Part shown: positions 56,753 through 64,000 of the stretch, in pieces
Layout: each line of letters begins with the position of its first letter
Numbering within the stretch: the first letter of the stretch is position 1
NCBI RefSeq assembly: GCF_000176155.1
Contig: NZ_ACZO01000009.1
Location: forward strand, 1-64,000
Length of the DNA stretch: 64,000 nucleotides
Direction: 5' to 3'
Source: Vibrio metschnikovii CIP 69.14
Lineage (GTDB): Bacteria; Pseudomonadota; Gammaproteobacteria; Enterobacterales; Vibrionaceae
Program-made: the position numbers and the translations under genes
Notes under the pieces: generated by a model
Told to the model about the DNA's origin: nothing
Seen by the model: the letters and a program-made list of their open reading frames with translations, nothing else
Database searches by the model: none

Positions 56753-57739
56753 ATGACGCAAGCGACTTTTCATTTCGATGCACTGACACCGGATTTAATT
56801 TGGTACGCACTAGAAAGCATCGGCGTGCGTGCTGAATCAGGTTTTTTAGCCCTCAATAGCTATGAAAACCGAGTCTATCAATTTACTGACGAAGAGAGTC
56901 GACGTTTTGTCGTTAAGTTCTATCGACCACAACGTTGGACGGAGCAGCAAATCCAAGAGGAGCACGATTTCGCTTTAGAACTCGCCGCGGCAGAAATCCC
57001 ATTAGCGCCCCCTTTAGTGATCAATGGCAACAGCTTACATTACTATCAAGGTTACTATTTTGCGCTGTTTACTAGCATGGGAGGACGCCAGTTTGAAGTG
57101 GATAATCCGCAGCAGCTAGAGTGGGTGGGGCGTTTTTTAGGGCGAATCCATAAAATAGGGGGCAGTAAAACCTTTATTCATCGCCCGAGCTTAGGTTTAG
57201 AAGAGTATTTATATCAACCGAAACGGGTCTTAGAACAAGCTTCGTTTATTCCATCACATTTACAAAATGCTTTTTTTAATGATCTCAATTTGTTAATAGA
57301 GCGTATCGAACAATATTGGCAACCCACACAGAGCCCTATTCGCCTGCATGGTGATTGCCATCCCGGCAATATTTTATGGCGAGATGGGCCAATGTTTGTC
57401 GATTTAGATGACGCGCGTAATGGACCTGCGGTGCAAGATTTATGGATGCTGCTCAGTGGCGATCGGCAGGATAAGCTTGTTCAGTTGGATATTTTGCTGG
57501 AAGGTTATCAAGAGTTTTGTGATTTTAATCCCCAGCAATTGAAACTTATTGAGCCATTGCGCGGTCTACGCATGGTGCATTATATGGCCTGGTTGGCTAA
57601 ACGCTGGCATGATCCGGCGTTTCCACTCGCTTTCCCATGGTTCAATGATCCAAAATATTGGGAAGGTCAAGTGCTTGCGTTTAAAGAGCAGTTATCTGCC
57701 TTAGAAGAACCTTCTCTATCACTGATGCCAAATTGGTAA
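56753..57739 (+). CDS. srkA: SrkA, stress-response Ser/Thr protein kinase
   Basis: A 328-aa aminoglycoside-phosphotransferase-fold kinase, exactly the E. coli SrkA (RdoA/YihE) length. It has LNSYENRVYQF, RRFVVKFYRP (ATP-binding Lys), the catalytic loop LHGDCHPGNILW and the metal-binding MFVDLDDARNGPAVQDLWM. SrkA counters stress-induced death in E. coli. The ATG at 56753 is chosen by homology; no good ribosome site is visible. dsbA follows 33 bp later. Confidence 0.93.
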   Translation: MTQATFHFDALTPDLIWYALESIGVRAESGFLALNSYENRVYQFTDEESRRFVVKFYRPQRWTEQQIQEEHDFALELAAAEIPLAPPLVINGNSLHYYQGYYFALFTSMGGRQFEVDNPQQLEWVGRFLGRIHKIGGSKTFIHRPSLGLEEYLYQPKRVLEQASFIPSHLQNAFFNDLNLLIERIEQYWQPTQSPIRLHGDCHPGNILWRDGPMFVDLDDARNGPAVQDLWMLLSGDRQDKLVQLDILLEGYQEFCDFNPQQLKLIEPLRGLRMVHYMAWLAKRWHDPAFPLAFPWFNDPKYWEGQVLAFKEQLSALEEPSLSLMPNW

Positions 57740-57772
57740 CTTGCCTCATCAAAGGAATAATGGAGTTTAATC

Positions 57773-58372
57773 ATGAAAAAGCTGTTTGCACTGGTTGCAA
57801 CCCTAATCTTAAGCCTTTCGGCTCATGCCGCTCAGTTTAAAGAGGGAGTGCACTACAAAGTGCTTGATTTACCCAAGGCTAGCCAGCCTAGTGTCAGCGA
57901 ATACTTTTCGTTTTACTGCCCGCATTGCTACTCGTTTGAGCCGATCATTAAACAGCTTAAAGAGCAGTTGCCAGCAGAGGTCCGATTACAAAAAAATCAC
58001 GTCTCCTTCATGGGCGGTAATATGGGCAAATCAATGAGTAAAGCGTACGCGACGATGCTGGCTTTAAACGTTGAAGAGCAAATGTTACCAGTGATGTTTA
58101 ATCGTATTCATAATCAACGTAAAGCACCGAAAAACGATCAAGAGTTACGTCAAATATTCACCGATGAAGGTATCGACGGAGCAAAGTTTGATGCTGCGTT
58201 CAATGGTTTTGCGGTCGATTCGATGGTGCGTCGTTTTGATAAACAGTTCCAAGATAGCGGTTTAACCGGTGTACCTGCTGTGGTGGTGAACAACCGTTAC
58301 CTAGTGCAAGCTCAGGGCATCAAAACCGTTGATGAGTATTTTGAGCTAGTGAACTATTTGTTAACACAGTAA
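57773..58372 (+). CDS. dsbA: DsbA, periplasmic thiol:disulfide oxidase
   Basis: A 199-aa exported enzyme. The signal peptide is [18 protein letters not shown] with cleavage before AQFKEG. The thioredoxin fold is interrupted by a helical domain. The active site is CPHC ([11 protein letters not shown]) and the cis-Pro loop is GVPAVVV. It introduces disulfides into secreted proteins, including adhesion and toxin factors in vibrios. A terminator follows. Confidence 0.96.
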   Translation: MKKLFALVATLILSLSAHAAQFKEGVHYKVLDLPKASQPSVSEYFSFYCPHCYSFEPIIKQLKEQLPAEVRLQKNHVSFMGGNMGKSMSKAYATMLALNVEEQMLPVMFNRIHNQRKAPKNDQELRQIFTDEGIDGAKFDAAFNGFAVDSMVRRFDKQFQDSGLTGVPAVVVNNRYLVQAQGIKTVDEYFELVNYLLTQ

Positions 58373-58426
58373 TTATTTATTAACGCAATAGTTTTTCAGG
58401 CATCTCACATTGTCGTTGGTCAACCG

Positions 58427-58463
58427 AATCATGCATTGCTGAAGAGCCATGCATGATTTTTTT
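58427..58463 (+). terminator. Terminator of dsbA
   Basis: AATCATGCAT (58427-58436) and ATGCATGATT (58449-58458) form a 10-bp stem, with seven T residues running to 58463. Confidence 0.82.
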
Positions 58464-58514
58464 CTGTTGTTGGCTGCGCCATTGAGCCATTGCTCTCTGA
58501 TTATGGTGTGAAGG

Positions 58515-60038
58515 TTAAACGGCTTGCGCGACTAATTGTTTGAGTAGCCTATCCATTGCACGATAACCGAGTGCTTCCGCCAGATGTGATCGCTGAATAT
58601 CGGCTACGCCCTCTAAATCTGCGATGGTACGTGCCACTTTAATGATCCGGTGATAAGCGCGGACGGATAAGCCCAAGCGATGCAATGCGGCTTCTAAGAA
58701 CTCTGCATCCGAACGAGCTAATGGGCAAAAAATATCAATCTCACGACTTTGCAGCAGCCCGTTAACCTTACCACTGCGCGCCAGCATTCGCTGGCGCGCT
58801 ATCTGTACTCGTTGCCGTACCACCTCCGTTGTTTCTCCTCGATCACCGCCTTGAGATAGTGTCCCTTTGGGTAGCGCGGGAATTTCAATCGACATGTCAA
58901 ATCGGTCTAGCAAAGGGCCAGAAAGTCGACTTAAATAGCGCAGGATCACTTGCGGGTTAACCCTTGCTTGATTGCCTTCATAGTAGCCGGTAGGACTGGG
59001 ATTGAGTGCGCCCACCAGTTGAAAGCGTGCCGGAAAGCGAGTTTTACCTTGTGCTCGAGAAATAATGATCTCTCCTGACTCAAGGGGCTCACGGAGTGAA
59101 TCAAGTACTTTTCGTTCAAATTCAGGCATCTCGTCGAGAAACAATAGGCCGTTATGGGCTAATGAGATTTCTCCTGGCCGTGGAATCGTACCGCCGCCCA
59201 CTAAGGCCGCCATTGAGCTTGAGTGGTGTGGTGACCGGAAGGGTCGACGTTTCCAGTTGTATTGATTGATTTCTTGTTGAGTCAGTGAGGCAACCGACGC
59301 GGTTTCCATCGCTTCCTCTTCACTCATTTCTGGTAGTAAATCACACAGCCGCGATGCGAGCATGGTTTTCCCGGTCCCCGGAGGGCCAAGAAATAGCAAG
59401 TTATGATTCCCTGCTGCGGCAATTTCCAGTGCTCGTTTTCCTTGTTGTTGACCAATAATATCTTGTAGATCTCGAGAGTGATCGGGTGGTTGTACAATCG
59501 GTTCGCTTTGAAAGAGCGTTAAGTTTTTTTGACCACATAAATCTGCGCAAACTTCTAACAGGGTTTGTGCGGATTTATGGTTGCTTTCACCGACTAACGC
59601 CGCTTGATCGCCGTTATCTTGTGGTACGACCAAACTGCGTTGAGCATGATTCGCTGCCAATGCCGCGGGTAAAACTCCCTTCACGCGCCGTATTTCTCCC
59701 GACAATGCCAGCTCACCAATAAACTCATAAGCGGCTAAATGAGTGTGAGGAATTTGTTCAGACGCAGCTAAAATCCCTAGTGCGATGGGTAAATCAAACC
59801 GTCCTCCCTCTTTGGGGAGATCGGCAGGTGCCAAGTTAACCGTAATTCGTTTAGCGGGAAACTCGAAGCGTGAGTTAATGATCGCACTGCGCACTCGGTC
59901 TTTGGATTCTTTCACCGTGGTTTCGGGGAGGCCGACTAACGTAAAGCCGGGCATGCCGTTACTGATGTGCACTTCCACCGTGACTTCTGGTGCTTGGACG
60001 CCAATACTGGCTCGGCTATGAATAATCGCAAGGCCCAT
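58515..60038 (-). CDS. comM: ComM (YifB), AAA+ branch-migration helicase
   Basis: A 507-aa Mg-chelatase-like AAA+ ATPase. An N-terminal ChlI/Lon-like domain (about 20-145) is followed by the AAA+ core, with Walker A LGPPGTGKTMLASRL, Walker B LLFLDEMPEF and RSPHHSSS, and the C-terminal Mg_chelatase domain with RLGLSVRAYHRIIKVARTIA. In V. cholerae, ComM is a hexameric helicase aiding integration of transforming DNA. It is divergent from the ilv operon. With dprA it is the second competence gene here. Confidence 0.94.
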   Translation of the reverse strand: MGLAIIHSRASIGVQAPEVTVEVHISNGMPGFTLVGLPETTVKESKDRVRSAIINSRFEFPAKRITVNLAPADLPKEGGRFDLPIALGILAASEQIPHTHLAAYEFIGELALSGEIRRVKGVLPAALAANHAQRSLVVPQDNGDQAALVGESNHKSAQTLLEVCADLCGQKNLTLFQSEPIVQPPDHSRDLQDIIGQQQGKRALEIAAAGNHNLLFLGPPGTGKTMLASRLCDLLPEMSEEEAMETASVASLTQQEINQYNWKRRPFRSPHHSSSMAALVGGGTIPRPGEISLAHNGLLFLDEMPEFERKVLDSLREPLESGEIIISRAQGKTRFPARFQLVGALNPSPTGYYEGNQARVNPQVILRYLSRLSGPLLDRFDMSIEIPALPKGTLSQGGDRGETTEVVRQRVQIARQRMLARSGKVNGLLQSREIDIFCPLARSDAEFLEAALHRLGLSVRAYHRIIKVARTIADLEGVADIQRSHLAEALGYRAMDRLLKQLVAQAV

Positions 60039-60269
60039 TTTTTTCCTTTATCGTTAGGTTGACTTCTACTGGCAATGTGCCTGAAAAACGTGCGAAGAAT
60101 CAGCGTTCTGAGGATAAAAATGGTGATATTTCGATAGAAGACGCACAAATAAGCTTAAGAGAATGTGAAAAAATAATCAGTTTTTGCTTGTCATGTAACA
60201 GATATGTGTGTTACCACTAGAACCGCAAACAATTACGTACTCAGTACGGCAACATATAGAACGATTATT
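60039..60269. promoter_or_regulatory. comM-ilvL divergent control region
   Basis: This gap should hold the comM promoter (minus) and the ilv promoter (plus). I could not assign a consensus promoter or a convincing CRP-S competence site. The stretch near 60150-60220 is A/T-rich and is the likely ilv promoter zone. Confidence 0.45.
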
Positions 60270-60359
60270 ATGAATTTTAACGCTCGCATTAACGCACTAA
60301 TTAACCTGCTGATCGTGGTCATTATTATGACGGCGCGGGGGCTTGTGGGCGCAAAATAA
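60270..60359 (+). CDS. ilvL: IlvL, ilv operon leader peptide
   Basis: A 29-aa leader starting at ATG 60270, reading Met-Asn-Phe-Asn-Ala-Arg and then rich in control codons: five Ile, four Leu and three Val, including a run LLIVVII. It ends 17 bases before the attenuator stem. Stalling at these codons when branched-chain aminoacyl-tRNAs are scarce should favour the antiterminator. Too short for routine gene calling. Confidence 0.92.
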   Translation: MNFNARINALINLLIVVIIMTARGLVGAK

Positions 60360-60376
60360 CACACAAATTTAAAAAG

Positions 60377-60409
60377 ACCCCCGCACTGAAAAGTTCGGGG
60401 GTTTTTTTT
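60377..60409 (+). terminator. ilvGMEDA attenuator terminator
   Basis: The 11-nt arms at 60377-60387 and 60392-60402 include CCCCCG/CGGGGG, contain one mismatch and close on a GAAA loop, followed by eight T residues. It lies immediately after ilvL and about 130 bp before ilvG, the standard attenuator layout. Confidence 0.92.
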
Positions 60410-60541
60410 CAACTATCTAACGACATCGTGCAATCTGATCGGTGATTATCCAACCAGATATGGACAGGAAGAATGGGAGCGGCACATGAAGTGCAAACAC
60501 AACAACGTTAATGGCGCAAGGCGCGCTTTAGGAGGGGTACA

Positions 60542-62188
60542 ATGACGGGAGCACAACTTGTCGTTGCCGCCTTACAGCAACAGGGCATCAAAACCGTTTT
60601 TGGTTACCCTGGTGGTGCCATCATGCCTATTTATGATGCACTGTATGATGGCGGAGTGGAGCATATCCTTTGTCGCCATGAGCAAGGGGCGGCGATGGCG
60701 GCGATTGGTATGGCTCGCTCAACCCAAAGCGTGGCGGTCTGTATGGCAACCTCGGGACCTGGAGCGACCAATTTAGTCACAGGTCTTGCGGATGCATTTC
60801 TGGATTCAGTTCCTTTAGTGGCGATTACAGGCCAAGTGGCGAGTTCCCACATTGGTACGGATGCTTTCCAAGAGATGGATGTGATAGGGATGTCGCTCTC
60901 TTGTACCAAACACAGCTATCTGGTGACCGATATTGGTGAATTGGCCGCGACACTGGCTGAAGCGTTTGAGGTGGCGAAAACCGGTCGTCCGGGGCCGGTT
61001 ATCGTTGATATCGCGAAAGATGTTCAGTTAGCCCAAGCGCCAAGTTCAGAGTTTCCTGTGTTCACACCACCAGCGATGCCTGAAGCTTGCCCTGAGCAAT
61101 TGCACACGGCGCAGCAGCTATTGTCTGCCAGTCAGCGTCCGGTGTTGTATGTGGGTGGTGGTGTGCAATTGGCGAAAGCGACTGCTACGGTGCGCGAGTT
61201 CTTGCGTTTAAATCCTATGCCTTCAGTGAGTACCTTAAAAGGGCTCGGTACGATAGAACGGCATGACCCGCATTATCTGGGTATGTTGGGTATGCATGGT
61301 ACCAAAGCTGCCAACTTAGTTGTTCAAGAGAGTGATTTATTGATTGTGGCTGGCGCGCGTTTTGATGACCGAGTCACTGGCAAGCTGGATACTTTTGCAC
61401 CGCATGCGAAAGTCATTCATATCGATATTGATGCCGCTGAATTTAATAAATTGCGCCGAGCCAATGCGGCTTTGCGTGGCGATATTAATCGCATTCTTCC
61501 ACAACTGGAGTTAAACCATGATATTTCATCATGGGCTGATTACAGTGAAAGTTTACGCTGCGATTTTACTTGGCGTTATGATCATCCCGGTGAACTGATT
61601 TTTGCGCCACTGCTACTGAAGCAACTCTCCGATATGATGCCTGATAGTGCGATGGTTTCCACGGATGTCGGTCAGCATCAAATGTGGGCAGCGCAGCATA
61701 TTCAGCCCCGAGCGCCACAAAACTTCATTACTTCGGCTGGCCTTGGCACGATGGGTTTTGGACTACCTGCGTCAATGGGCGCAGCGGTTGCCCGTCCAGA
61801 CGATCAATCTATCCTGATCTCTGGTGATGGCTCTTTCATGATGAATGTTCAGGAGCTCGGCACACTCAAGCGGCGTCAAATCCCAGTGAAAATGGTGTTG
61901 CTCGATAACCAACGTTTAGGCATGGTCCGTCAATGGCAATCGCTGTTTTTTGATGGTCGTCATAGTGAAACGATTTTGGATGACAACCCAGACTTCGTGA
62001 TGCTGGCCCAAGCCTTCGGTATCCCAGGTAAGACCATCACCAAAAAAGAGCAAGTGGAACCGGCATTGCAAGAGATGCTTGCCAGTAAAACCGCTTACTT
62101 ATTGCATGTTTTGATCGATGAAGAAGAAAATGTTTGGCCGTTGGTACCACCCGGCGCCTCAAATAGTGATATGTTGGAGAACACCTAA
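60542..62188 (+). CDS. ilvG: Acetolactate synthase II large subunit
   Basis: A 548-aa ThDP enzyme, the same length as intact E. coli IlvG, making acetolactate and acetohydroxybutyrate. The catalytic Glu lies in [13 protein letters not shown], the FAD-region [11 protein letters not shown] is present, and the ThDP-Mg motif is [16 protein letters not shown] with downstream [11 protein letters not shown]. The frame is intact, unlike the frameshifted K-12 allele. AGGAGG lies upstream, and the stop overlaps the ilvM start by 1 bp. Confidence 0.97.
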   Translation: MTGAQLVVAALQQQGIKTVFGYPGGAIMPIYDALYDGGVEHILCRHEQGAAMAAIGMARSTQSVAVCMATSGPGATNLVTGLADAFLDSVPLVAITGQVASSHIGTDAFQEMDVIGMSLSCTKHSYLVTDIGELAATLAEAFEVAKTGRPGPVIVDIAKDVQLAQAPSSEFPVFTPPAMPEACPEQLHTAQQLLSASQRPVLYVGGGVQLAKATATVREFLRLNPMPSVSTLKGLGTIERHDPHYLGMLGMHGTKAANLVVQESDLLIVAGARFDDRVTGKLDTFAPHAKVIHIDIDAAEFNKLRRANAALRGDINRILPQLELNHDISSWADYSESLRCDFTWRYDHPGELIFAPLLLKQLSDMMPDSAMVSTDVGQHQMWAAQHIQPRAPQNFITSAGLGTMGFGLPASMGAAVARPDDQSILISGDGSFMMNVQELGTLKRRQIPVKMVLLDNQRLGMVRQWQSLFFDGRHSETILDDNPDFVMLAQAFGIPGKTITKKEQVEPALQEMLASKTAYLLHVLIDEEENVWPLVPPGASNSDMLENT

Positions 62189-62472
62189 TGGAAAGATATT
62201 TATTAGACATCAAAGCCGATGATAAACCGGTTCTATTAGAACGTGTTCTGCGGGTGGTGCGTCATCGCGGCTTTACTATCAGACAAGTGGCGGCAACCCA
62301 AAACCATATTAGTCAGGTCGCCAGTGTTGAAATTATTGTCGACAGTGATCGGCCGATCAGCACTTTGGTTAACCAAATTGAAAAATTATGGGATATTCGT
62401 AGTGTCGATGTTACCCCTTTAAACCTCGATGAACTCCCTAACAACAATTTACAACAAAAGATTTGTGCATAA
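62188..62472 (+). CDS. ilvM: Acetolactate synthase II small subunit
   Basis: A 94-aa ACT-domain regulatory subunit starting [20 protein letters not shown]. It activates IlvG; in E. coli the IlvGM isozyme is insensitive to valine. The start overlaps the ilvG stop (TAATG), so the two are translationally coupled. Confidence 0.93.
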   Translation: MERYLLDIKADDKPVLLERVLRVVRHRGFTIRQVAATQNHISQVASVEIIVDSDRPISTLVNQIEKLWDIRSVDVTPLNLDELPNNNLQQKICA

Positions 62473-62484
62473 GGAAGGCAAGCA

Positions 62485-63426
62485 ATGGCAACAAAAACAG
62501 CAGATTACATTTGGTTTAACGGTGAAATGGTGCCATGGGCAAACGCTAATGTCCATGTTCTGACCCACGCAATGCATTACGGTACCTCGGTATTTGAAGG
62601 CGTGCGTTGCTATAACACACCAAAAGGCCCAATCGTTTTCCGTCATCGCGAGCATGCTCAGCGTCTGAAAGATTCGGCAAAAATTTATCGCTTTCCAATT
62701 CCTTACACGATTGATGAAATCATGGAAGCAACGCGCGAAACCTTACGGATTAATAAGCTTGATTCGGCTTACATTCGCCCGTTGGGTTTTGTGGGCAATG
62801 TCGGCCTTGGCGTTTGTCCACCAGTGAATACGGAAATGGAATTGATCATCGCGGCTTTCCCTTGGGGCGCTTATTTAGGCGATGAAGCACTAGAAAATGG
62901 CGTTGATGCGATGGTTTCTAGTTGGCACCGCGCCGCGCCGAATACCATTCCAACCGCCGCTAAAGCGGGCGGTAACTACTTATCCTCTCTGCTTGTCGGC
63001 GGTGAAGCGCGTCGTCATGGCTATGCCGAAGGTATTGCCTTAAGTGTGGATGGTTATTTATCTGAAGGTGCAGGCGAAAATATCTTTGTGATCAAAAATG
63101 GCGTACTGCTGACTCCGCCAACGACCAGCTCCATTCTGCCTGGCATTACCCGCGATTCGATCATGACCCTTGCCAAAGACATGGGCTACGAAGTGCGTGA
63201 AGTGAATATTGCCCGTGAAGCGCTGTATTTGGCGGATGAAATTTTCATGACCGGAACGGCAGCGGAAATTGTGCCAGTACGCAGTGTCGATCAAATTACG
63301 GTTGGTGAAGGTAAGCGCGGACCGATCACCAAAGTGATGCAAGAGGCGTACTTTGGCTTATTCAACGGTACCACAGAAGATAAGTGGGGTTGGTTGGATT
63401 ATGTGTACTCAGAGAAGCAGTCATAG
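62485..63426 (+). CDS. ilvE: Branched-chain amino-acid aminotransferase
   Basis: A 313-aa class IV PLP aminotransferase for the last step of Ile, Val and Leu synthesis. The N-terminal region has HALTHAMHYGTSVFEGVR-like sequence (here VLTHAMHYGTSVFEG). The PLP Lys lies in TAAKAGGNYLSS, and the class IV signature region is LSEGAGENIFVIKNG. AAGGA lies before the ATG, 12 bp after ilvM. Confidence 0.96.
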   Translation: MATKTADYIWFNGEMVPWANANVHVLTHAMHYGTSVFEGVRCYNTPKGPIVFRHREHAQRLKDSAKIYRFPIPYTIDEIMEATRETLRINKLDSAYIRPLGFVGNVGLGVCPPVNTEMELIIAAFPWGAYLGDEALENGVDAMVSSWHRAAPNTIPTAAKAGGNYLSSLLVGGEARRHGYAEGIALSVDGYLSEGAGENIFVIKNGVLLTPPTTSSILPGITRDSIMTLAKDMGYEVREVNIAREALYLADEIFMTGTAAEIVPVRSVDQITVGEGKRGPITKVMQEAYFGLFNGTTEDKWGWLDYVYSEKQS

Positions 63427-63439
63427 GGGATAACCGATA

Positions 63440-64000
63440 ATGCCAAAGTATCGTTCAGCGACCACTACTCATGGTCGTAATATGGCGGGCGCTCGCGCAT
63501 TATGGCGTGCGACCGGGGTTAAAGAAGAAGATTTTGGAAAGCCGATCATTGCGGTGGTCAACTCGTTTACCCAGTTTGTACCGGGCCATGTGCATCTTAA
63601 AGACATGGGGCAATTGGTGGCGGGTGAAATTGAAAAAGCCGGCGGCATCGCCAAAGAATTTAATACCATCGCGGTGGATGATGGTATCGCCATGGGCCAT
63701 GGCGGCATGTTGTATTCACTGCCATCACGCGAGCTGATTGCAGACTCTGTCGAGTACATGGTTAATGCGCACTGTGCCGATGCCATGGTCTGTATCTCGA
63801 ACTGTGACAAAATAACCCCGGGAATGATGATGGCGGCGCTGCGCTTAAATATTCCGGTGATTTTTGTCTCTGGCGGCCCGATGGAAGCGGGCAAAACCAA
63901 ATTGTCCGATCAAATTATCAAGCTTGATTTGGTCGATGCGATGATTCAAGGAGCCGATCCTACGGTTTCTGATGAGCAAAGTCAGCAAATTGAGCGCTCG
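63440..64000 (+). CDS. ilvD: Dihydroxy-acid dehydratase, 5' part (runs off window)
   Basis: The first 187 codons of IlvD, an Fe-S dehydratase of roughly 610 aa that makes 2-keto acids for Ile and Val. The start [20 protein letters not shown] is typical. [13 protein letters not shown] and the cluster-ligand region [20 protein letters not shown] are present. It follows ilvE by 13 bp, in the order ilvGMED. Confidence 0.96.
   Translation, partial: MPKYRSATTTHGRNMAGARALWRATGVKEEDFGKPIIAVVNSFTQFVPGHVHLKDMGQLVAGEIEKAGGIAKEFNTIAVDDGIAMGHGGMLYSLPSRELIADSVEYMVNAHCADAMVCISNCDKITPGMMMAALRLNIPVIFVSGGPMEAGKTKLSDQIIKLDLVDAMIQGADPTVSDEQSQQIERS

Noticed and set aside
60158..60185. TGTGA-containing stretch considered as a CRP or CRP-S site for comM
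   Set aside because: The spacing to the second half-site is wrong and the sequence does not match either consensus.

Overview
The window reads as the replication-origin region of a Vibrionaceae chromosome, most like Vibrio. The grounds are the mnmG-rsmG-parA-parB-atp-glmU order, an oriC-like segment next to mnmG, an hsp20-gyrB-recF-dnaN-dnaA cluster divergent from rpmH-rnpA-yidD-yidC-mnmE, Glu/Lys/Val tRNAs in the rRNA spacer, and Vibrio-like protein sequences. No species can be named from the sequence alone. I saw no insertion sequence, prophage, integron or CRISPR array.

Layout. 1-3870 (minus strand): an rRNA operon cut by the window edge, with the 5' part of 23S, tRNA-Val, tRNA-Lys, tRNA-Glu, 16S, two boxA sites and tandem P2/P1 promoters. 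3874-6519 (minus): hemG, trkH and yigZ. 6739-10101 (plus): fadBA behind a FadR-type operator. 10148-12414: divergent punR/punC. 12481-20896 (minus): glmU and the complete F1Fo ATP synthase operon atpIBEFHAGDC. 21055-25286 (minus): parB, parA, rsmG, mnmG. 25380-25660: oriC with three 12-bp-phased AT-rich 13-mers, dense GATC sites and DnaA boxes. 25761-27112 (minus): an IbpA-type small heat-shock gene with a sigma-32-like promoter and a ROSE-like RNA thermometer, a 38-aa lysine-rich protein, and a GreA/B-C-like gene preceded by a possible five-codon minigene and a hairpin. 27404-33516 (minus): gyrB, recF, dnaN, dnaA. 33517-34106: a second DnaA-box/GATC-rich segment plus the rpmH promoter. 34107-37919 (plus): rpmH, rnpA, yidD, yidC, mnmE. 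38002-44997 (minus): a four-gene phosphorelay and c-di-GMP operon. 45341 onward: mioC, then yrdD-smg-dprA-lysM (minus) divergent from def-fmt-rsmB and trkA-trkH (plus), hlyIII (minus), a small ORF, yihD, srkA, dsbA, comM (minus), and the ilvL leader/attenuator with ilvGME and a truncated ilvD at the right edge.

How the genes work together. Most of the window is core housekeeping: chromosome replication and segregation (oriC, dnaA, dnaN, recF, gyrB, parAB), translation and tRNA modification, ATP synthesis, potassium uptake (trkA with two trkH paralogues), fatty-acid beta-oxidation, branched-chain amino-acid synthesis, and competence (dprA, comM).

The best candidate for an undescribed system is the signalling operon at 38002-44997. 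Its products are a lone receiver, an Hpt-receiver-pseudoreceiver-GGDEF protein, a cytosolic GAF-PAS-PAS kinase and a membrane Cache-HAMP-PAS hybrid kinase with two receivers. Together they contain every part of a multistep phosphorelay with a c-di-GMP output. Other points worth checking are the minigene/hairpin leader, the second origin-like segment, unannotated small ORFs, and an origin-proximal gene order that seems rearranged relative to V. cholerae as I remember it.
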